Positions 24,321 to 33,642 are shown, numbered from the stretch's first letter. The stretch is 48,064 nucleotides of DNA from a bacterium (GCA_021813125.1 JAKALT010000007.1:1-48064); one strand, 5' to 3'. Notes: generated by a model not told the origin, from the sequence alone. Translations and numbers: made by a program.

Positions 24321-24584
24321 ATGGATATCCCAAAGGACGAACCAGAAAAAATTGCCGATATTACTGCGCAAAAAGTAATTGACATCATAGGCCGTCCTGC
24401 GCCCGTGAAACGAATTCGCAACAGCCAACTCGCATCTGCGATCTTAGGCACTGTCGGATTTACTCTTTTTACAAACGGAGCTGCGAAAATTCTTGGAGAT
24501 ATATCGCCTCTTTTGTCAGCCACTTTAGGCCTGTCTGTTATGGTAATTGCAGGTGTCTTGTTTCAAAAACTTTCAAAAAATTAA
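24321..24584 (+). CDS. Small two-pass membrane protein, unknown
   Basis: The 87-residue protein has a polar cytoplasmic N-terminus with DEPEKIADITAQKVIDIIG and a basic RPAPVKRIRNSQ stretch, then two hydrophobic segments (about 33-52 and 60-82: LSATLGLSVMVIAGVLF). ATG 24321 is set by a TATAAT exactly 7 nt upstream. Its TAA interlocks with the convergent DUF2079 stop in the sequence TTAA. No family is recognised; the defined promoter and hairpin-like membrane topology support a real gene. Confidence 0.7.
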   Translation: MDIPKDEPEKIADITAQKVIDIIGRPAPVKRIRNSQLASAILGTVGFTLFTNGAAKILGDISPLLSATLGLSVMVIAGVLFQKLSKN

Positions 24585-26029
24585 ATTTTATCCCGGCGCT
24601 CCAATAAATAAGTGTCACCAGCAGAAAATGTAACTTCATACTGGCCACTAATTACCAAGTGAACCATTTGTATCTTAGCGCCCTCTAAATTTTTGGTATA
24701 AAAATTCCAAGCATTTTGTCCGGGATGCAAATCCAACATCACATAATCAGCTTCAGATACATTTGGTAAAAGATAAACATTTCTCCTATGCGACATGTGG
24801 GGTAACAAATTATTTTGAGAGGCAACAGATACTTTGCTAGGAATCAGAGAAAGAATCATTTCGTTGTCACTTATCGATAGCTGGCTCCGCCAAAATTGTC
24901 CTTTTAGTAAATTTTTCAAGGGTGCGTGCAGAAGGACATTGGTCACAAGATGTGGTACTAAAATAAGAATCATTAATACTATTATTGTCTTTGTTGATTT
25001 CCCATATCTCTTTAAAATTTTGCCTAGCGCAAGTATTGTTGCAATCGACATTAAAACACCCATCTCTGCACTATAGTGATAGTAAATAGTCCAGCGGATT
25101 GGGTGCATTAAATCTAAAAATCTTGAAGCAAACTGAAATCCAATTATTGGCAACAGGCTGAGAGCAATGAGTGGCGTAAAGCCAAACGAAAAAAACGTCC
25201 AGAATAAAGTCTCAGTTTTCCCAAGCGGAAGAAAGAAAGATTTTACCGCAAACACCGGACTAAAAATGTATGCGGTAATTGCGCTACCCAAAGTGTCACC
25301 CGGTTGGACAAAAGAGTCATAGCTATGTTGCCCAAAAAGCGGCATTATTAACTTTATGGCTACCACCGACCAAGTAATGGAGATTGCAGATGTAATTACC
25401 CCGATTTTGAAGTTTTTCTTAGCAGCCCAAATATAAATTCCCAAAAAAGAAAGCAATAACCCGACATGTTCTCTTACAGAAAGGCAAAGTATTAAGGTCA
25501 AAAAGAAACTTTTCCAATAACCGTTATCCAAAAAATAAAAAAGCCAGGCTAGAAAAAAAGGCAAAAGAGACATTTCATGGAAGTCATATACATTGACAGC
25601 TTGAATCCCGATGAAATCTACATAAATAAACGCAGTGGTGATAGCTAGTAATCGGGGCAAGCGTTTTCTGCTAACCAGCCAAATGGGAAAAACTGCTGCC
25701 GAAAGTATTATTGCTTGAAAAATTAGAAGTACGCGTTCATTTTGTGTAAACCAGTACAGTGGAGAAATAAAAAGCATTATCGGCCTAAATCGATCCGCAA
25801 GGTCTAAATTTCCACCAACGGTTGAAAATGGCCTTTCAAACTTACTATAAAGCCACAAAGCCTGGTCATAAGTACTAAAGTCTACTCCTTGCGACTGGAA
25901 ATGGTTGTGCCGGACTACAGAGAGAAGGCTGTAAAGTATGGAAAAAATGAGAAATATTGCGACAATTATCCAAAAGTCTACGGAGACTCCTAAAAAATGA
26001 CGGGGTAATTTAAACCTTTTCGGTAACAC
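24581..26029 (-). CDS. DUF2079-family polytopic membrane protein
   Basis: The 482-residue protein has about ten membrane segments. Recognisable DUF2079 features are GVDFSTYDQALWLYS (about 48-62), DRFRPIMLFISPLYWF (about 84-99), YDFHEMSLLPFFLAWLFYF and the C-terminal VSEADYVMLDL. The family is related to GT-C glycosyltransferases, and an Asp in the first loop is shared. The reaction is unknown. It overlaps the upstream GT2 gene by 20 nt, which suggests a joint role in surface glycan assembly. Confidence 0.88.
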   Translation of the reverse strand: MLPKRFKLPRHFLGVSVDFWIIVAIFLIFSILYSLLSVVRHNHFQSQGVDFSTYDQALWLYSKFERPFSTVGGNLDLADRFRPIMLFISPLYWFTQNERVLLIFQAIILSAAVFPIWLVSRKRLPRLLAITTAFIYVDFIGIQAVNVYDFHEMSLLPFFLAWLFYFLDNGYWKSFFLTLILCLSVREHVGLLLSFLGIYIWAAKKNFKIGVITSAISITWSVVAIKLIMPLFGQHSYDSFVQPGDTLGSAITAYIFSPVFAVKSFFLPLGKTETLFWTFFSFGFTPLIALSLLPIIGFQFASRFLDLMHPIRWTIYYHYSAEMGVLMSIATILALGKILKRYGKSTKTIIVLMILILVPHLVTNVLLHAPLKNLLKGQFWRSQLSISDNEMILSLIPSKVSVASQNNLLPHMSHRRNVYLLPNVSEADYVMLDLHPGQNAWNFYTKNLEGAKIQMVHLVISGQYEVTFSAGDTYLLERRDKI

Positions 26030-27500
26030 GATACTCTAGGTATTTACCAAGCATCAATCGAGTGTGCGCATCTATACCCGGTAGTGCTGTAAAAATCAAA
26101 GTCACAACTGGCATCAGTATAAACTCAAGTGGCATTGTCAGTTTTTTAAATAAAGTTGCATGCTCAGACCGTTTTGGCCTTTGTCTCAGATCGACAATTA
26201 AAATAACAGCTAAAAAGAGCCAACACGTTGTTAGGATCCCAAAAGAAATCCTGGGCAAGTTTTGTCCCATTACAGTTTGTGCAAACACTGGATTTAAAAG
26301 CACCGGAATTGTAGCACCAAGTGTGACAGCAAACCAATTTACAGGCCACAGAAAATGGTCTTCCAATACAATAAAAACCCGAACTGTCTTTTTCCAAAAA
26401 GGCACATTTGTTGAGGTTAACCATTTTTTTATAAAATATGCATCATCAGAAACGCCCCATGCCCAGCGTTTTTCCTGCTCGTATAAATTAACCAAAGACT
26501 TAAGATAGCTTGTTGATTCGGCAGCGTCTGTAATTGCCGAAAGGAATATCGGTTCTACGTCAACGTTTCCTTCTTTAGCAAAAAAAGTCTTAAAAAATAT
26601 CCTGAAGTCTTCAGGAATGACATCCACATCCCAATAACCTACATCGTCCAAAAGCTTCATAGATGTTGAATAAATTGAGCAATTAACCAACCTGTCCGTT
26701 CTGGAATTTACAGCGGTTTGCCAAACTGAAGAAAGTGAGCTAATAACCCTAATTGGTGCTGGCACTCTCCATATATTTGCGTAAAATAAAACAACCGGTT
26801 GCCAAAACCTTAAGTACCTATGTCTACTGGTAAGAAAGTTATAAGTTAAGCATGAGAAATATTTGGGTGAAAGCTCGCCATCTGCATCTTTAGAGGTAAC
26901 AGTCATCATTCTTATATCCATCTTTCTTCGAATAATAAGCTGCTGTTTTGCTACTTTTACTGCATAAGCTTGGTTCGAAGATTTACCTTTGACTTCTCTG
27001 GCTATATCTGGATGAAAAGTCGTTATCATGTTTGCAAACGAATTCTTATATTTATTACTTAAAATCTTTGCTTTCTCATAGGCATCACTGCCCTCTCTTT
27101 CCTCAAACGCTAAAACCACCGAAATTTGCTTTTTGTCAAAATCTTGTTTTAATAACGATTCAATTCCACGAGTAATAGTTGAAAGAGGTTCTTTGTAAGT
27201 CGGGACAATTACCAAATGGTGAACTTTATTGTAGCCTTTAACTTTTTTGGCATCCGTTAGCCAGTCGTATTTTTCGCTTGCTCTCAGTTTCAAATGCGAA
27301 ACGACAGCACTTATCGCCATAGCAGCCGATTTATAGAACCAAAAAATATCAAATAAAATAATGTAATAGGCAACATAATGGGGAATCCAAAAAGAACCCC
27401 ATACCGGAAACAAAATTAAAGTCCACGAAAATGTCCCCGGTAAGATTTCCAGGAACCTGTGAATAGGTCGATCGTGTTTTTCAACAAAACTGCTAACCAT
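26010..27500 (-). CDS. Membrane-bound GT2 glycosyltransferase
   Basis: The 496-residue protein has two N-terminal membrane segments (about 20-60), a cytosolic GT-A domain and C-terminal membrane segments (about 370-470). GT2 motifs are VPTYKEPLSTITRGIESLL, SKDADGELSP (D-x-D), VIPEDFRIFF (the E-D pair) and EKRWAWGVSDD (the R-W of the Q/RxxRW motif). This is the layout of processive cellulose-synthase-like or polyisoprenyl GT2 enzymes. An AGAGG ribosome-binding site lies 6 nt before the ATG. The sugar is unknown. It overlaps the DUF2079 gene downstream and follows tatD by 32 nt. Confidence 0.87.
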   Translation of the reverse strand: MVSSFVEKHDRPIHRFLEILPGTFSWTLILFPVWGSFWIPHYVAYYIILFDIFWFYKSAAMAISAVVSHLKLRASEKYDWLTDAKKVKGYNKVHHLVIVPTYKEPLSTITRGIESLLKQDFDKKQISVVLAFEEREGSDAYEKAKILSNKYKNSFANMITTFHPDIAREVKGKSSNQAYAVKVAKQQLIIRRKMDIRMMTVTSKDADGELSPKYFSCLTYNFLTSRHRYLRFWQPVVLFYANIWRVPAPIRVISSLSSVWQTAVNSRTDRLVNCSIYSTSMKLLDDVGYWDVDVIPEDFRIFFKTFFAKEGNVDVEPIFLSAITDAAESTSYLKSLVNLYEQEKRWAWGVSDDAYFIKKWLTSTNVPFWKKTVRVFIVLEDHFLWPVNWFAVTLGATIPVLLNPVFAQTVMGQNLPRISFGILTTCWLFLAVILIVDLRQRPKRSEHATLFKKLTMPLEFILMPVVTLIFTALPGIDAHTRLMLGKYLEYRVTEKV

Positions 27501-27532
27501 AATATCCTCTAGTAATTAACGGAAGCCAAATT

Positions 27533-28351
27533 TTACCATAAATTAAACAATTTTTGCGCGCAAGAAGATGTAGCAGTGACAATATCATCAAAAGACTGGT
27601 TTCTGATTTTACTTAGGAAGCTAGCAATTATTCTAACATTCTCCGGCGCATTTTTCTTGCCCCTCAAAGATTCCGGCGAAAGAAAAGGGGAGTCTGTTTC
27701 AACCAAAACCTGTCCATTAGGAGCCTTTCGGGCAACTTCCTGTATGTCTTTGGCATTTTTAAATGTCACAATTCCCGAAAAAGAAATATAAAATCCTAAA
27801 TTCAACGCTTTATCCATTGCCTCCACATTACCGGTCCATGAATGAAATACTCCACATAATTTGGAATTTGAAGCTTGGGATTTGGAAATTAAATCAAAAA
27901 TTTCGCCCCACCCGTTCCTGCAATGGACAACTAATGGCAGATCTAAATCGGCGGCCAACCTTATTTGTTCACCAAACAACTTTCTCTGAAATTGCTTTTC
28001 TTGCTCACTGGTATCTGGTCTCTGGCCACTGGAGTCTAAAAAATAATCCAGCCCGCATTCCCCAATTCCCACAACCTTTTTGGAGGATTTTGCGACTTTT
28101 CCAAGCTCACTCATCAACTGATCACCATATTTCCCAACATCAGCCTTTCCGTCTTCCGGATGAATTCCGCATGTTGCGTAAATTTGCAAATCATCACTGG
28201 AATATTTTTCAGCAATCTCGATACATTTTTTCGAACACTCAATCGATGTTCCAATAGTCACAATTTTTGAAACGCCCGCGCCATTTGCTCGATCCAATAA
28301 TTCTTTCAAATCATCAACAAAATCCAAATGAGCATGCGAATCAACAAGCAT
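27533..28351 (-). CDS. tatD: TatD-family metal-dependent deoxyribonuclease
   Basis: The 272-residue amidohydrolase-fold protein has the metal site: H6-x-H8 (DSHAHLDF), the Glu in GIGECGLDY (about 98), HCRNGW (about 143), HSWTGN (about 170) and ETDSPFLSP (about 218). TatD proteins act as 3-prime to 5-prime exonucleases and DNA-repair or quality-control nucleases. Two surface loops are encoded by 7-nt repeat arrays: residues 107-116 (SSGQRPDTSE) and 155-164 (ISKSQASNSK), both longer than I expect for the family. It lies 1 nt after metG, a common pairing. Confidence 0.95.
   Translation of the reverse strand: MLVDSHAHLDFVDDLKELLDRANGAGVSKIVTIGTSIECSKKCIEIAEKYSSDDLQIYATCGIHPEDGKADVGKYGDQLMSELGKVAKSSKKVVGIGECGLDYFLDSSGQRPDTSEQEKQFQRKLFGEQIRLAADLDLPLVVHCRNGWGEIFDLISKSQASNSKLCGVFHSWTGNVEAMDKALNLGFYISFSGIVTFKNAKDIQEVARKAPNGQVLVETDSPFLSPESLRGKKNAPENVRIIASFLSKIRNQSFDDIVTATSSCAQKLFNLW
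27860..27887 (-). repeat. Heptad array inside tatD (residues 155-164)
   Basis: On the plus strand four consecutive 7-nt units lie here, the first and last identical (TTTGGAA) and the inner two imperfect copies. The array stays in frame and encodes a Ser/Lys/Gln/Asn-rich loop between TatD motifs. Confidence 0.65.
28006..28033 (-). repeat. Heptad array inside tatD (residues 107-116)
   Basis: Four 7-nt units sharing the core CTGG are seen on the plus strand (CACTGGT and CTCTGGC are two of them). They encode a polar loop directly after the GECGLDY motif, and the frame is kept. Confidence 0.65.
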
Positions 28352-28352
28352 T

Positions 28353-29786
28353 TTAAATTCGGGGGAATAATGGTTTTTCTACAGAAACTTTCCCCGTAAA
28401 TTGTTCAAGTATCAAAGCCGAAGTTTGAGGTAAGAATGGCCCTAAATTAAAGCCAATTTCCCGTATTTCTTGGGCAATAGGTGAAATCACTCGTTTTAAA
28501 TCAGCACTTTCCAACTCCCAGGGCTTTTCCTCATTAATTTTTTTATCAAGAACCGAAATTGCGTCCCAAAGTGAAAGAATTGCTAAATCAAACCGGTATT
28601 TTTTTAAATTATCCGAAACCGTTTTTTTAAATTTGAAATTCTTTTTCGGCGGCAGTGATAAATTTGTGTCGCTTGCCAGTCGTGCAACGCGCGCCACTAA
28701 ATTTCCAAGACCGTTTGCCAGCTCGCCGTTATAAAGGTCTTTAAATCTTTGAATCGAGAAATCACCATCTCCCCACGCCGGAATTTCCCGAAGCAAATAA
28801 AACCTTAAGGCCTCAGCTCCAAATGTTTTAACCAAATCAAACGGGTCTATGACGTTTCCCAAAGATTTGGAAATCTTTTGACCGTCGACCGTAACATATC
28901 CATGAACAAATTCTTCATCCGGCAAGGGAAGTCCGGCTGACTCAAGCATCGCAATCCAGTAAACCGCATGAAACCTTAAAATACCTTTTCCCAAAACTTG
29001 GATTTTTTTAACCTCCGAATCCTTCCAATATTCATCAAAAAGTTTTTGATCATTTGTTCCAAAACCCAAAGCCGTCAGGTAAGTTGTTAACGCGTCAAAC
29101 CATACATACATGACCTGCGAATCATCACCCGGTACTGGCACACCCCAGCCGCGCGCCCGCTCGCGCGAACGGGAAATCGAAAAATCGGCTAACCCCGATT
29201 CAATAAAACTCAGCACTTCGTTTTTTCGTGTATTGGGAATAACCAAAAGCTTATCTTTTTTGATTAAATCCTCCAAAAACTTTTGATAATTGGAAAGTTT
29301 GAAAAAATAATTTTCTTCCTCCACGTCTTCTGGTTTTGTCAGATGTTCCGGACACTTTCCGTCAACGAGCTCATCAGGAGTATAAAACTGCTCGCAGCCG
29401 ACACAATAAAGACCTTTATACTTCTTTATATAAATGTCATCCGTTTTACATAAAGACCAAAGTTTTTGGGCACCCATAAAATGGTCTCTACAGCTTGTCC
29501 TGTTAAAAACATCAAAAGTTAAATTCAATGCGTCTTTAAAGTCGAAAAACTTTTTTGAATATTTATCAACTACTTCTTGTACACTAACGCCTTCTTTTTC
29601 TGCCGTCTGGACATTTTTCAAAGAATTTTCGTCAGCGCCGTCAGAATAAAAAGTTTCAAATCCGCTTGCACGGTAAAATCTCGCCAAACAGTCTGCCTGC
29701 ACGTATTCCAGCGCGTGCCCCACATGCGGCGCCGCATTAACATAAGGAATAGCCTGTGCTATGTAAATACGCTTGTCCTTTTGCAT
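28353..29786 (-). CDS. metG: Methionyl-tRNA synthetase
   Basis: The class I synthetase has the HIGH-like HVGH (21-24) in NAAPHVGHALEYVQ, a zinc-knuckle region CVGCEQFYTPDELVDGKCPEH split by the insertion, WFDALTTYLTALGF, and the KMSKS-like KISKSLGNVIDP. It charges tRNA-Met. At 477 residues it has the core and an anticodon-binding helical domain but no appended C-terminal tRNA-binding (Trbp111) domain, the short MetRS form. It heads the metG-tatD-GT2-DUF2079 run and has its own extended -10 with the ATG at +8. Confidence 0.97.
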   Translation of the reverse strand: MQKDKRIYIAQAIPYVNAAPHVGHALEYVQADCLARFYRASGFETFYSDGADENSLKNVQTAEKEGVSVQEVVDKYSKKFFDFKDALNLTFDVFNRTSCRDHFMGAQKLWSLCKTDDIYIKKYKGLYCVGCEQFYTPDELVDGKCPEHLTKPEDVEEENYFFKLSNYQKFLEDLIKKDKLLVIPNTRKNEVLSFIESGLADFSISRSRERARGWGVPVPGDDSQVMYVWFDALTTYLTALGFGTNDQKLFDEYWKDSEVKKIQVLGKGILRFHAVYWIAMLESAGLPLPDEEFVHGYVTVDGQKISKSLGNVIDPFDLVKTFGAEALRFYLLREIPAWGDGDFSIQRFKDLYNGELANGLGNLVARVARLASDTNLSLPPKKNFKFKKTVSDNLKKYRFDLAILSLWDAISVLDKKINEEKPWELESADLKRVISPIAQEIREIGFNLGPFLPQTSALILEQFTGKVSVEKPLFPRI

Positions 29787-29793
29787 GTGTGTA

Positions 29794-29802
29794 ATTCTAG
29801 CA
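29794..29802 (-). promoter_or_regulatory. Extended -10, leaderless start of metG
   Basis: The minus strand reads TGCTAGAAT, ending at 29794. ATG 29786 begins 8 nt downstream, so the mRNA starts at or next to the start codon. Confidence 0.55.
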
Positions 29803-29805
29803 AAT

Positions 29806-29829
29806 CACCAAACAAGTACCAATATCAAA
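29806..29829 (-). repeat. Probable degenerate heptad array upstream of metG
   Basis: On the minus strand the sequence contains 7-nt steps such as TTTGATA followed by TTGGTAC, resembling the units before the gene at 14862. It abuts the metG -10. It is weaker than the other arrays. Confidence 0.35.
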
Positions 29830-29847
29830 TTTTTCTAAAACTAAAAG

Positions 29848-31254
29848 TCAGGAAATAGGGTATTTGGTTGGAGATTTAATAAATGAAACAAGACCGCCAA
29901 GATAGGAGACTTTGTATTTCTCTTTCACAATTACCTTATCGTATATATCTGGAAATGTTTTTGTAGAATCATATTTTTCCCTCAGCTTATCGTATTTTTG
30001 GCGATCATAAATCGACCAAAATTCAGATTCTGGATAGTAACACTGGGCGTAAAGAATTTTTCTGCCGCCTAACTCCAAAGTCTTTTTTTCTATTTTCCGA
30101 TTCAAATTTAATATTTTTTTAAAGTCTTTAATTAACTTTCCCCAAACACCAACATTGATGATCAAGTCAGTACTCATAAATATCGGTGACAAAAAAGCAT
30201 CCTTTATTGGCCTAAGAGGGCAAAACCAAAGTGGATAAATATTAATGTTTTTATCAAGATAATCAAGAAAAGTGAATATTTTATCGGCGGATAAACTAAT
30301 ATCTTGCGTTATTGTTTGCTGAGAAGTTTTTAGTGCTTGTAAAAAGCGAAACATTGCGCGTGTTTTAAATGCAACATTAAAAAGCATACGTGTAAATCGA
30401 TTAAATGGAAACTTAAGTCGCAAGAAAGCATATCTGGATACCCAAAATGTCCCCTGGTCATATCTAAAGAAGTAATCTCTTATCGGAATGATTTCTTCCC
30501 AGCCCGACTTTTTTTCTGCATTTTTTTTGGCATGTAAATAGAACCACTCGTCGGTTGTCTTTGAAAAAGTAGTAATTGGTAAATCCACATAGTCGGTTAA
30601 TGTGCCCTCCATTACAACGCCTAAATTTTTTGAAAAAAGTATTCCGTCGACAAAGTCACTACCTCTTTTTGTCTCCTTTTTTATAACTTCTACAACTTCC
30701 TCAAAACTATTAACTTTTATATACTTTAGCCTAACGTATTTTTTTGCCGGGATAAGTTTAAGCTTGGCAGCTGAAATTATTCCAACAGATCCATACGAGC
30801 TCGCTAAACCATAAAATAAATCTGCTTTGACTTTTGGAGACGCTTTGACGACTTTCCCGTTTCCTAAAATGACCTCATATTCTAAACAACAATTGTCAAA
30901 AAGACCCCATTTAAACGAGCTGCTTTCACCAGCCCCTCCCTGAATACCTCCACCAACGGTAATTCCGGGAAATTCCATGACAACTGGAGGAATTAATCCA
31001 TGTTTAAGGGTTTCGTTAACAAGTTTATCCATTGGAACATTTGGCTCAACGATTGCGTATCTTCCATTTTTGTTCACCTTTATCACCTGATCCAAATCGC
31101 TAATATCTACAACCCCATTTTTTTTAAATGATAGAACCCTAGTAGAATTAGATGTGCCATGATAAATTCTGACTTTTCGGGAATGGGCATAATTATCTTG
31201 CATTTCCCGGCTAAGACGTACAACCTTGCGGGCATGCTTTTTAGAAGTTTCCAT
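29848..31254 (-). CDS. FAD-binding oxidoreductase, DHCR24/DIM-like
   Basis: The protein taken from METSKKHARKV has 468 residues, with an N-terminal FAD_binding_4 domain. It strongly resembles the sterol delta-24-reductase family: GITVGGGIQGGAGESSSFK, then WGLFDNCCLEYEVILGNGK, DLFYGLASSYGSVG and IPAKKYVRLKYIKV. The C-terminal half contains the family-like FWVSRYAFLR and YPLWFCPLRPI. Eukaryotic relatives reduce a side-chain double bond; bacterial relatives are mostly uncharacterised. I choose METSK (31254) because it clears the PBP1A stop by 2 nt; the longer frame would overlap by 58 nt. It is co-transcribed with PBP1A. The substrate, perhaps a lipid, is unknown. Confidence 0.82.
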   Translation of the reverse strand: METSKKHARKVVRLSREMQDNYAHSRKVRIYHGTSNSTRVLSFKKNGVVDISDLDQVIKVNKNGRYAIVEPNVPMDKLVNETLKHGLIPPVVMEFPGITVGGGIQGGAGESSSFKWGLFDNCCLEYEVILGNGKVVKASPKVKADLFYGLASSYGSVGIISAAKLKLIPAKKYVRLKYIKVNSFEEVVEVIKKETKRGSDFVDGILFSKNLGVVMEGTLTDYVDLPITTFSKTTDEWFYLHAKKNAEKKSGWEEIIPIRDYFFRYDQGTFWVSRYAFLRLKFPFNRFTRMLFNVAFKTRAMFRFLQALKTSQQTITQDISLSADKIFTFLDYLDKNINIYPLWFCPLRPIKDAFLSPIFMSTDLIINVGVWGKLIKDFKKILNLNRKIEKKTLELGGRKILYAQCYYPESEFWSIYDRQKYDKLREKYDSTKTFPDIYDKVIVKEKYKVSYLGGLVSFIKSPTKYPIS

Positions 31255-31256
31255 AA

Positions 31257-33602
31257 TTAAGGATTTGGAGAAGGTGTCGGGGAAGGTGCCGCGGTTTGCG
31301 GGCAGGAGACGCAATAAGATTTATCCTGGTAAACGTCCTTGATTACGATCTGTTCCTGTTCTTCAGCATTAGGCGATCCTGCAGGCACAACTTGGCCTGT
31401 AGATTTATCTACCCAAACTTTGGCTTTAACAAACGTATCCTGTCTTGGTTCAGTACCGGAAATAAAATATTCAAAATGATTATTTGGACAGGAATCATTT
31501 TTTGCTCCCCCTGTTGCCCCACAGATGTTTATGCCGACAACGCCGCTTGGAACATTAAAAGATTCATTGATCTTATCCTTCAAGACAAAAGTCATTATTT
31601 GGTTCCAAATAGGTGCCGCGCCTGTAATACCCGAAGCCAAATACTGATTCATTGGCGTGTTATCGTTATTGCCGACCCAAACTGACACTAAATAACTAGG
31701 TGTATAGCCAATTGTCCAATTGTCTCTTTTGTCATCCGTTGTTCCTGTTTTGACTGCAACGGTTTTTCCGGGGACAACAAGCCCGCTTGCCGACCCAAAC
31801 TCCATAAGCCGAGCCGAATTGTCAGAAAGTATAGAAGACATTAAAAATGAAGTTTGAGAGGAAAGTACCCGGGTTCCGGCTCTTGGGGTAAATTGATCTA
31901 AAATGTGTCCTTGCGCGTCCTCAATTTTTAATATTGGATCAAGATCAACCTTTTTTCCTTGGTTTGCAAAAACACCAAAAGCAGTAGCCATATCGACCAT
32001 CTTTACCTCACCTCCACCCAAAGTCAGCGAAAGACCGTAACGTGAAGGGTCAGTAAATGTGGTAATACCCATCGCCTCGGCTTGCGTAATCATCGCCGGT
32101 ACTCCATTTAGGGCAAGCACCTTAACAGCGGGAATATTAAAGGAATTACCAAGAGCATTTCTTACTGTCACTGCTCCATGGTATTTACCATCATAATTTA
32201 CCGGCCTATAAGGCCTTGGTCCTTCGGAAAAAGTTGTAGGCACATCCATGATTATTGTTGCCGGGGTAATCAGTTTATGCTCAAGTGCTGTTGCATAGTT
32301 AACCGGTTTTATTGATGATCCTGGTTGCCTTAGGGCAGTCGTTAAATTTACTGCCCCGTCAATTGATGCGTCGAAGTAATCCTTTGATCCAACCATTGCT
32401 AATATTTCACCAGTTGAAGGCTTGGTAACAAGAGCGGCACCGTTAGTTACATGTAAATATCCAAGCTTGTCGATATTATTTTTTACTATTTCCTGCGCTT
32501 TTTCCTGCAAATCCAGATCCAGTGTTGTTGTAACTTTTAGCCCCCCCTTAGAAACAACCATGTCGCCATATTTTTGCGCTAAATATTCCCTAACAAACAT
32601 CACAAAATGTGGTGCCTTAATATTCGTTGCAGATGGTTTGAATTGGAGCTCCTCGCCTGATGCCTCATTCGCCTGAGCTTGAGTAATATAGTGCTCGTCT
32701 ACCATCCGCTTTAAAACCAAAAGCTGACGGTCTTTTGCCCTTTTTGGGTCTTGCCCGTAAGGAGAATAATAGGTGGGTGCTACAGGAAGCCCTGCCAGGA
32801 GAGCACTTTGTGCAAGATCAAGCTCCTGGACGGGTTTGCCGAAGTATTGCTCACTTGCCGCCTCAACTCCAAAAGCTGTTCCCCCATACGGTACCTGGTT
32901 TAAATACATTTCCAAAATTTTATCTTTTGAAAAAGCCATTTCAACCCTGAACGCCAAATACAATTCTTTAGCCTTCCGGGTTAAAGTTCGCTCAGGAGAA
33001 AGAAATACGCTTTTTACCAACTGCTGGGTTATAGTTGACCCGCCCTGAATATTTCCGGCAAAAACTGTTTGACCAAAAGCCCTGGCAATTCCGTAAATAT
33101 CAAAACCCTTATGTTTATAAAAATCTTTATCTTCTATAGCAATTGTCGCGTTTTTTAAATTGGCAGGTATTTCAGAAAGCGGAACTACGGTCCTATTTTG
33201 ATCCTCGTAAATGTCATACAAGAGTTTCCCGTTTCTATCCATTATTTTTGTCGTTTGCGGAACCTGTCTGTATTCCAATTGTTTTGGGCTAGGTAAGTCT
33301 TTTGTAAAATACCAGGAGGCAAATATAAAAAGAAAAATCACCACGAGCCCAACTTTAAAGCTGCGGTCTTCTCGAATAATCGGGCGTTTTATCAAATGTC
33401 GAAGGGCCTCAACTGGCGCGGTTTTAACTAAATCTAGGTTAAATCTGCGAAGAATAGAAAAAAGGCTTTTTGCACCTTGCTTGGCTACCCATATCGTAAC
33501 ATCACCAATAAAAGCAACAAGCCTTATAAACCAAGTTAGCCCCCCCAGAAAGCTTGAAGCAATTTTAAATATGGGCTTTTGGAACAATTTAGAATCAGAC
33601 AT
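31257..33602 (-). CDS. Bifunctional penicillin-binding protein 1A
   Basis: The 781-residue protein has a cytoplasmic/membrane N-terminus (anchor about 84-99) and a GT51 transglycosylase domain with TIAIEDKDFYKHKGFD (E157), GGSTITQQLVKSVFLSPERT and RKAKELYLAFRVE. The transpeptidase domain has S429-S-I-K432, the SxN in GNSFNIP, and KTGTTDDKRDNW. It polymerises and cross-links peptidoglycan on the outer face. The C-terminal tail is Pro/Ser/Thr-rich with a few Cys residues. An extra hydrophobic segment around 15-40 gives two N-terminal hydrophobic stretches, which is unusual. It leads a two-gene operon with the FAD enzyme. Confidence 0.97.
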   Translation of the reverse strand: MSDSKLFQKPIFKIASSFLGGLTWFIRLVAFIGDVTIWVAKQGAKSLFSILRRFNLDLVKTAPVEALRHLIKRPIIREDRSFKVGLVVIFLFIFASWYFTKDLPSPKQLEYRQVPQTTKIMDRNGKLLYDIYEDQNRTVVPLSEIPANLKNATIAIEDKDFYKHKGFDIYGIARAFGQTVFAGNIQGGSTITQQLVKSVFLSPERTLTRKAKELYLAFRVEMAFSKDKILEMYLNQVPYGGTAFGVEAASEQYFGKPVQELDLAQSALLAGLPVAPTYYSPYGQDPKRAKDRQLLVLKRMVDEHYITQAQANEASGEELQFKPSATNIKAPHFVMFVREYLAQKYGDMVVSKGGLKVTTTLDLDLQEKAQEIVKNNIDKLGYLHVTNGAALVTKPSTGEILAMVGSKDYFDASIDGAVNLTTALRQPGSSIKPVNYATALEHKLITPATIIMDVPTTFSEGPRPYRPVNYDGKYHGAVTVRNALGNSFNIPAVKVLALNGVPAMITQAEAMGITTFTDPSRYGLSLTLGGGEVKMVDMATAFGVFANQGKKVDLDPILKIEDAQGHILDQFTPRAGTRVLSSQTSFLMSSILSDNSARLMEFGSASGLVVPGKTVAVKTGTTDDKRDNWTIGYTPSYLVSVWVGNNDNTPMNQYLASGITGAAPIWNQIMTFVLKDKINESFNVPSGVVGINICGATGGAKNDSCPNNHFEYFISGTEPRQDTFVKAKVWVDKSTGQVVPAGSPNAEEQEQIVIKDVYQDKSYCVSCPQTAAPSPTPSPNP

Positions 33603-33642
33603 GATAAAAAATCAAAATCAGAAAAAGGCGAAAAACAAATGT

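Noticed and set aside
27763-28257. 164-codon plus-strand frame across tatD
   Set aside because: It lies entirely opposite tatD, whose catalytic motifs fix the coding strand; no promoter or domain supports it.
31255-31314. Longer N-terminus of the FAD enzyme overlapping PBP1A
   Set aside because: The extra 20 residues are out-of-frame translation of the PBP1A Pro/Ser tail; the ATG at 31254 follows the PBP1A stop by 2 nt.
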